From Synergistales bacterium (lineage in GTDB: Bacteria > Synergistota > Synergistia > Synergistales > 79-D21): 7,716 nucleotides of DNA. This document shows, piece by piece, positions 6,514 to 7,716 of the stretch. How positions within the stretch are numbered: the first letter of the stretch is position 1; each line of letters starts with the position of its first letter. The DNA lies in assembly GCA_015657435.1 (NCBI GenBank), contig JADLKH010000001.1, positions 243,169 through 250,884 of the forward strand, in the 5' to 3' direction. The notes below the pieces were generated by a model that did not search any database, had not been told where the DNA came from, and was given only the letters and a program-made list of their open reading frames with translations. Both the position numbers and the translations under genes were made by a program.

Positions 6514-6679
6514 CGCCCTCCTTCACCTCCCCGGCCGATTCCAGACTTTCTGCCAGCCCTCTCTCGACCGCATACCTTCCGTAGTTTTCGGAGACGTCGA
6601 CCTCTATCCCGGGATCGAGCTCCCGTTTGTTGTAGCCTCCCTCCCACCAGATGCAGGCTTTCAGGATCCTGATCTTCAC
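6425..6679 (-). CDS. Small unrecognised protein between capsid and connector genes
   Basis: This is an 84-residue protein of unknown function. It starts at GTG, with an AAGGAGGG ribosome binding site 6 bases upstream. The N-terminal half (MKIRILKACIWWEGGY, then a GIEVDVSENYGRYAVERGLAESLE segment) resembles the short proteins often found between capsid and head-tail connector genes, which share a pattern of a 'G-x-E-V-x-V' strand and an 'ERGLAE' helix. The C-terminal third is rich in Gly, Ser, Thr, Lys and Arg and looks disordered. Its last 89 bases overlap the next gene in another frame. It has no signal peptide or membrane segment. A minor head or connector accessory role is only a guess from position. 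Confidence 0.75.
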   Translation of the reverse strand: MKIRILKACIWWEGGYNKRELDPGIEVDVSENYGRYAVERGLAESLESAGEVKEGDVAAKDITDSGTTGAGRGKTSSSSRKRRG

Positions 6680-6702
6680 TCCGATCCCTCCTTCCGAAGG
6701 AA

Positions 6703-6728
6703 AAGCGGGGGCATTACTGCCCCCGCTT
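6703..6728 (-). terminator. Hairpin terminator or attenuator after the capsid gene
   Basis: A perfect 10-bp inverted repeat (AAGCGGGGGC and GCCCCCGCTT) surrounds a 6-base loop. It lies 20 bases past the capsid stop codon. On the minus-strand transcript it is followed by a short T run (four T, counting the last two bases of the stem), then CC. The stem is strong but the T tract is short, so it probably acts as a partial terminator or 3' stabiliser that makes capsid mRNA more abundant than the connector and tail mRNA. That role is inferred. Confidence 0.7.
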
Positions 6729-6748
6729 CATCACCCGGTCGCGTCAGG

Positions 6749-7716
6749 CTATGCGGCAGCCTCACACTTCACGAGCTTGATCGCCTCGGAATCCTTCAGG
6801 AACCCGCCCACTCGCATGGTCGTGTAGAACCCGACGTAGGGCTTGTTCGTGTAGGGATCCCGGAGCATCCGGATGCCCACGCGGTCCACGATCGTGTAGC
6901 CGGCGCGGAAATCCCCGAACGCAATGGCGTAGGCATCGGCCGCCACGTCCGGCATGTCCTCGTTCTCCGTCACCGGATAGCCGAGAAGCGCAGAGGGAAC
7001 GCCCGCCTGGAGCCCCGGCTGCCAGAGGTAGTTGTCGTCCGCGTCCTTCCATTTGCGGATCTTGGCCAGGGTCAGGCCGTTGAGCATCCACCTTGCGTTG
7101 CCCCGGTGCCCCGCCTTGAGGGCATGGACCACGTCGATCAGAAGATCTCCCGGATCCGTCGCCGGCAGTCCGTCCGCCACCCCGGTCCTTAGGTACTGCA
7201 GGCTTCCGAAGGCCCGGGTCCCGTCCGCGGTGAGGGCGGTCGTGTACGCCAGGAAGCCCTTGGGCTTGTTCGTTCCGTTCCCGGTCGTGAAAGCCGCATT
7301 CTCCGCGAGGGTGAACGCGTCGCGCAGCTCGGCCGCAAGCCAGGCCTCCACATCGAAGAACAGATCGTCGAGAGCCCTCTGCGTCGCCTGGGGATAGGCG
7401 TAGATCTCCCCCATGTAGGGCGTCAGTTCGGCCAGGCTCGGCGTGTTCGTAGCCGCCCGGGCGTCCGTTTCACCGACCCACCCGGAAGTCGCGCCGTGCT
7501 TGTTCACGAGCTCCTTGTACTCCCCGCCTCCGACCGTGAGGACCCGGCAGACGTTCCGCATGGGCGTCGCTTTCTGCAGGAGGCTGTAGACTTCCCGATT
7601 GAGGTTCTCGGGAACCGCGTACCCTCCATCCCCTTCCACGCTCGTCTGGATCGCCTTCAGCTGCAGGTCCGCCAGGCCGTCTTCCAGTCCCTTGCGCACC
7701 CACTTCATGAAGGCCC
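6749..7716 (-). CDS. Major capsid protein, HK97 family (5' end outside window)
   Basis: This protein forms the icosahedral head shell. The visible part matches the HK97-fold phage capsid family (Phage_capsid, TIGR01554). Recognisable stretches are GDGGYAVPE near the start of the mature part, SGWVGETDARAAT, a helix with YPQATQRALDDLFFDVEAWL, then TTGNGTNKPKGFLAY, and a C-terminal FGDFRAGYTIVDR region. The gene ends in TAG. The ATG at 7708 is probably not the true start: the frame stays open to the right edge, reading A-F before that Met, and no ribosome binding site can be seen. Full-length family members carry an N-terminal scaffold (delta) domain of about 100 residues, which is missing here. 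The KWVRKGLEDGLADLQLKA segment is probably the end of that scaffold, with maturation cleavage close to it (inference). A hairpin terminator lies just downstream. Confidence 0.95.
   Translation of the reverse strand, partial: AFMKWVRKGLEDGLADLQLKAIQTSVEGDGGYAVPENLNREVYSLLQKATPMRNVCRVLTVGGGEYKELVNKHGATSGWVGETDARAATNTPSLAELTPYMGEIYAYPQATQRALDDLFFDVEAWLAAELRDAFTLAENAAFTTGNGTNKPKGFLAYTTALTADGTRAFGSLQYLRTGVADGLPATDPGDLLIDVVHALKAGHRGNARWMLNGLTLAKIRKWKDADDNYLWQPGLQAGVPSALLGYPVTENEDMPDVAADAYAIAFGDFRAGYTIVDRVGIRMLRDPYTNKPYVGFYTTMRVGGFLKDSEAIKLVKCEAAA

Noticed and set aside
1..7716. CRISPR arrays, tRNA genes, insertion sequences, attachment sites, defence genes
   Set aside because: I looked on both strands and saw no spaced direct repeats, cloverleaf-like sequence, transposase or inverted-terminal repeats, or non-structural cargo genes.

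Overview
The window is one stretch of a tailed-phage (siphovirus-type) structural module. Every gene I can support is on the minus strand, so it reads from the right edge to the left edge. It is either a prophage or a phage genome: no integrase, attachment site, tRNA or host gene is visible to decide which. The sequence is GC-rich by eye, genes are tightly packed, and ribosome binding sites are strong and close to AAGGAGGG. That fits a phage of a GC-rich, probably Gram-negative bacterium, but the host cannot be named from this sequence.

In transcription order the head and neck genes come first. They are the HK97-fold major capsid protein (5' end beyond the right edge), a hairpin terminator or attenuator, a small unrecognised protein, a phiE125 gp8/HK97 gp6-type head-tail connector, a head-closure/head-tail adaptor, an HK97 gp10-like protein and a DUF3168 tail-completion protein. 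The tail genes follow: a TP901-1-type tail tube protein, a tail assembly chaperone pair, a 918-residue tape measure protein, a distal tail (Dit)-like protein, and the start of a further unrecognised tail gene cut by the left edge. Portal, protease and terminase genes would be expected beyond the right edge, and the rest of the tail tip and host-recognition genes beyond the left edge. This order matches HK97-like phages and gene transfer agents.

Two features are the most informative. First, the chaperone gene ends in what looks like a complete -1 programmed ribosomal frameshift signal: a GGGAAAC slippery heptamer in the correct phase, a 5-nt spacer, and a 14-15 bp stem-loop with the zero-frame stop codon in its tip. 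The following frame has no usable start of its own, so it should be made only as a gpG-gpT-like fusion. Second, the Dit gene has a perfect ribosome binding site and ATG, but the conserved reading frame lies one base out of register with that ATG. A single missing G right after the start would explain it, either as a sequence error or as a real inactivating mutation.

Functionally, the capsid protein builds the shell, the connector, closure and gp10/DUF3168 proteins finish the head and tail ends, the chaperones load tail tube subunits around the tape measure, and Dit starts the tail tip. There is no stretch over 300 bases without a gene. Nothing here looks like a wholly new system. The novelty lies in the details of expression.
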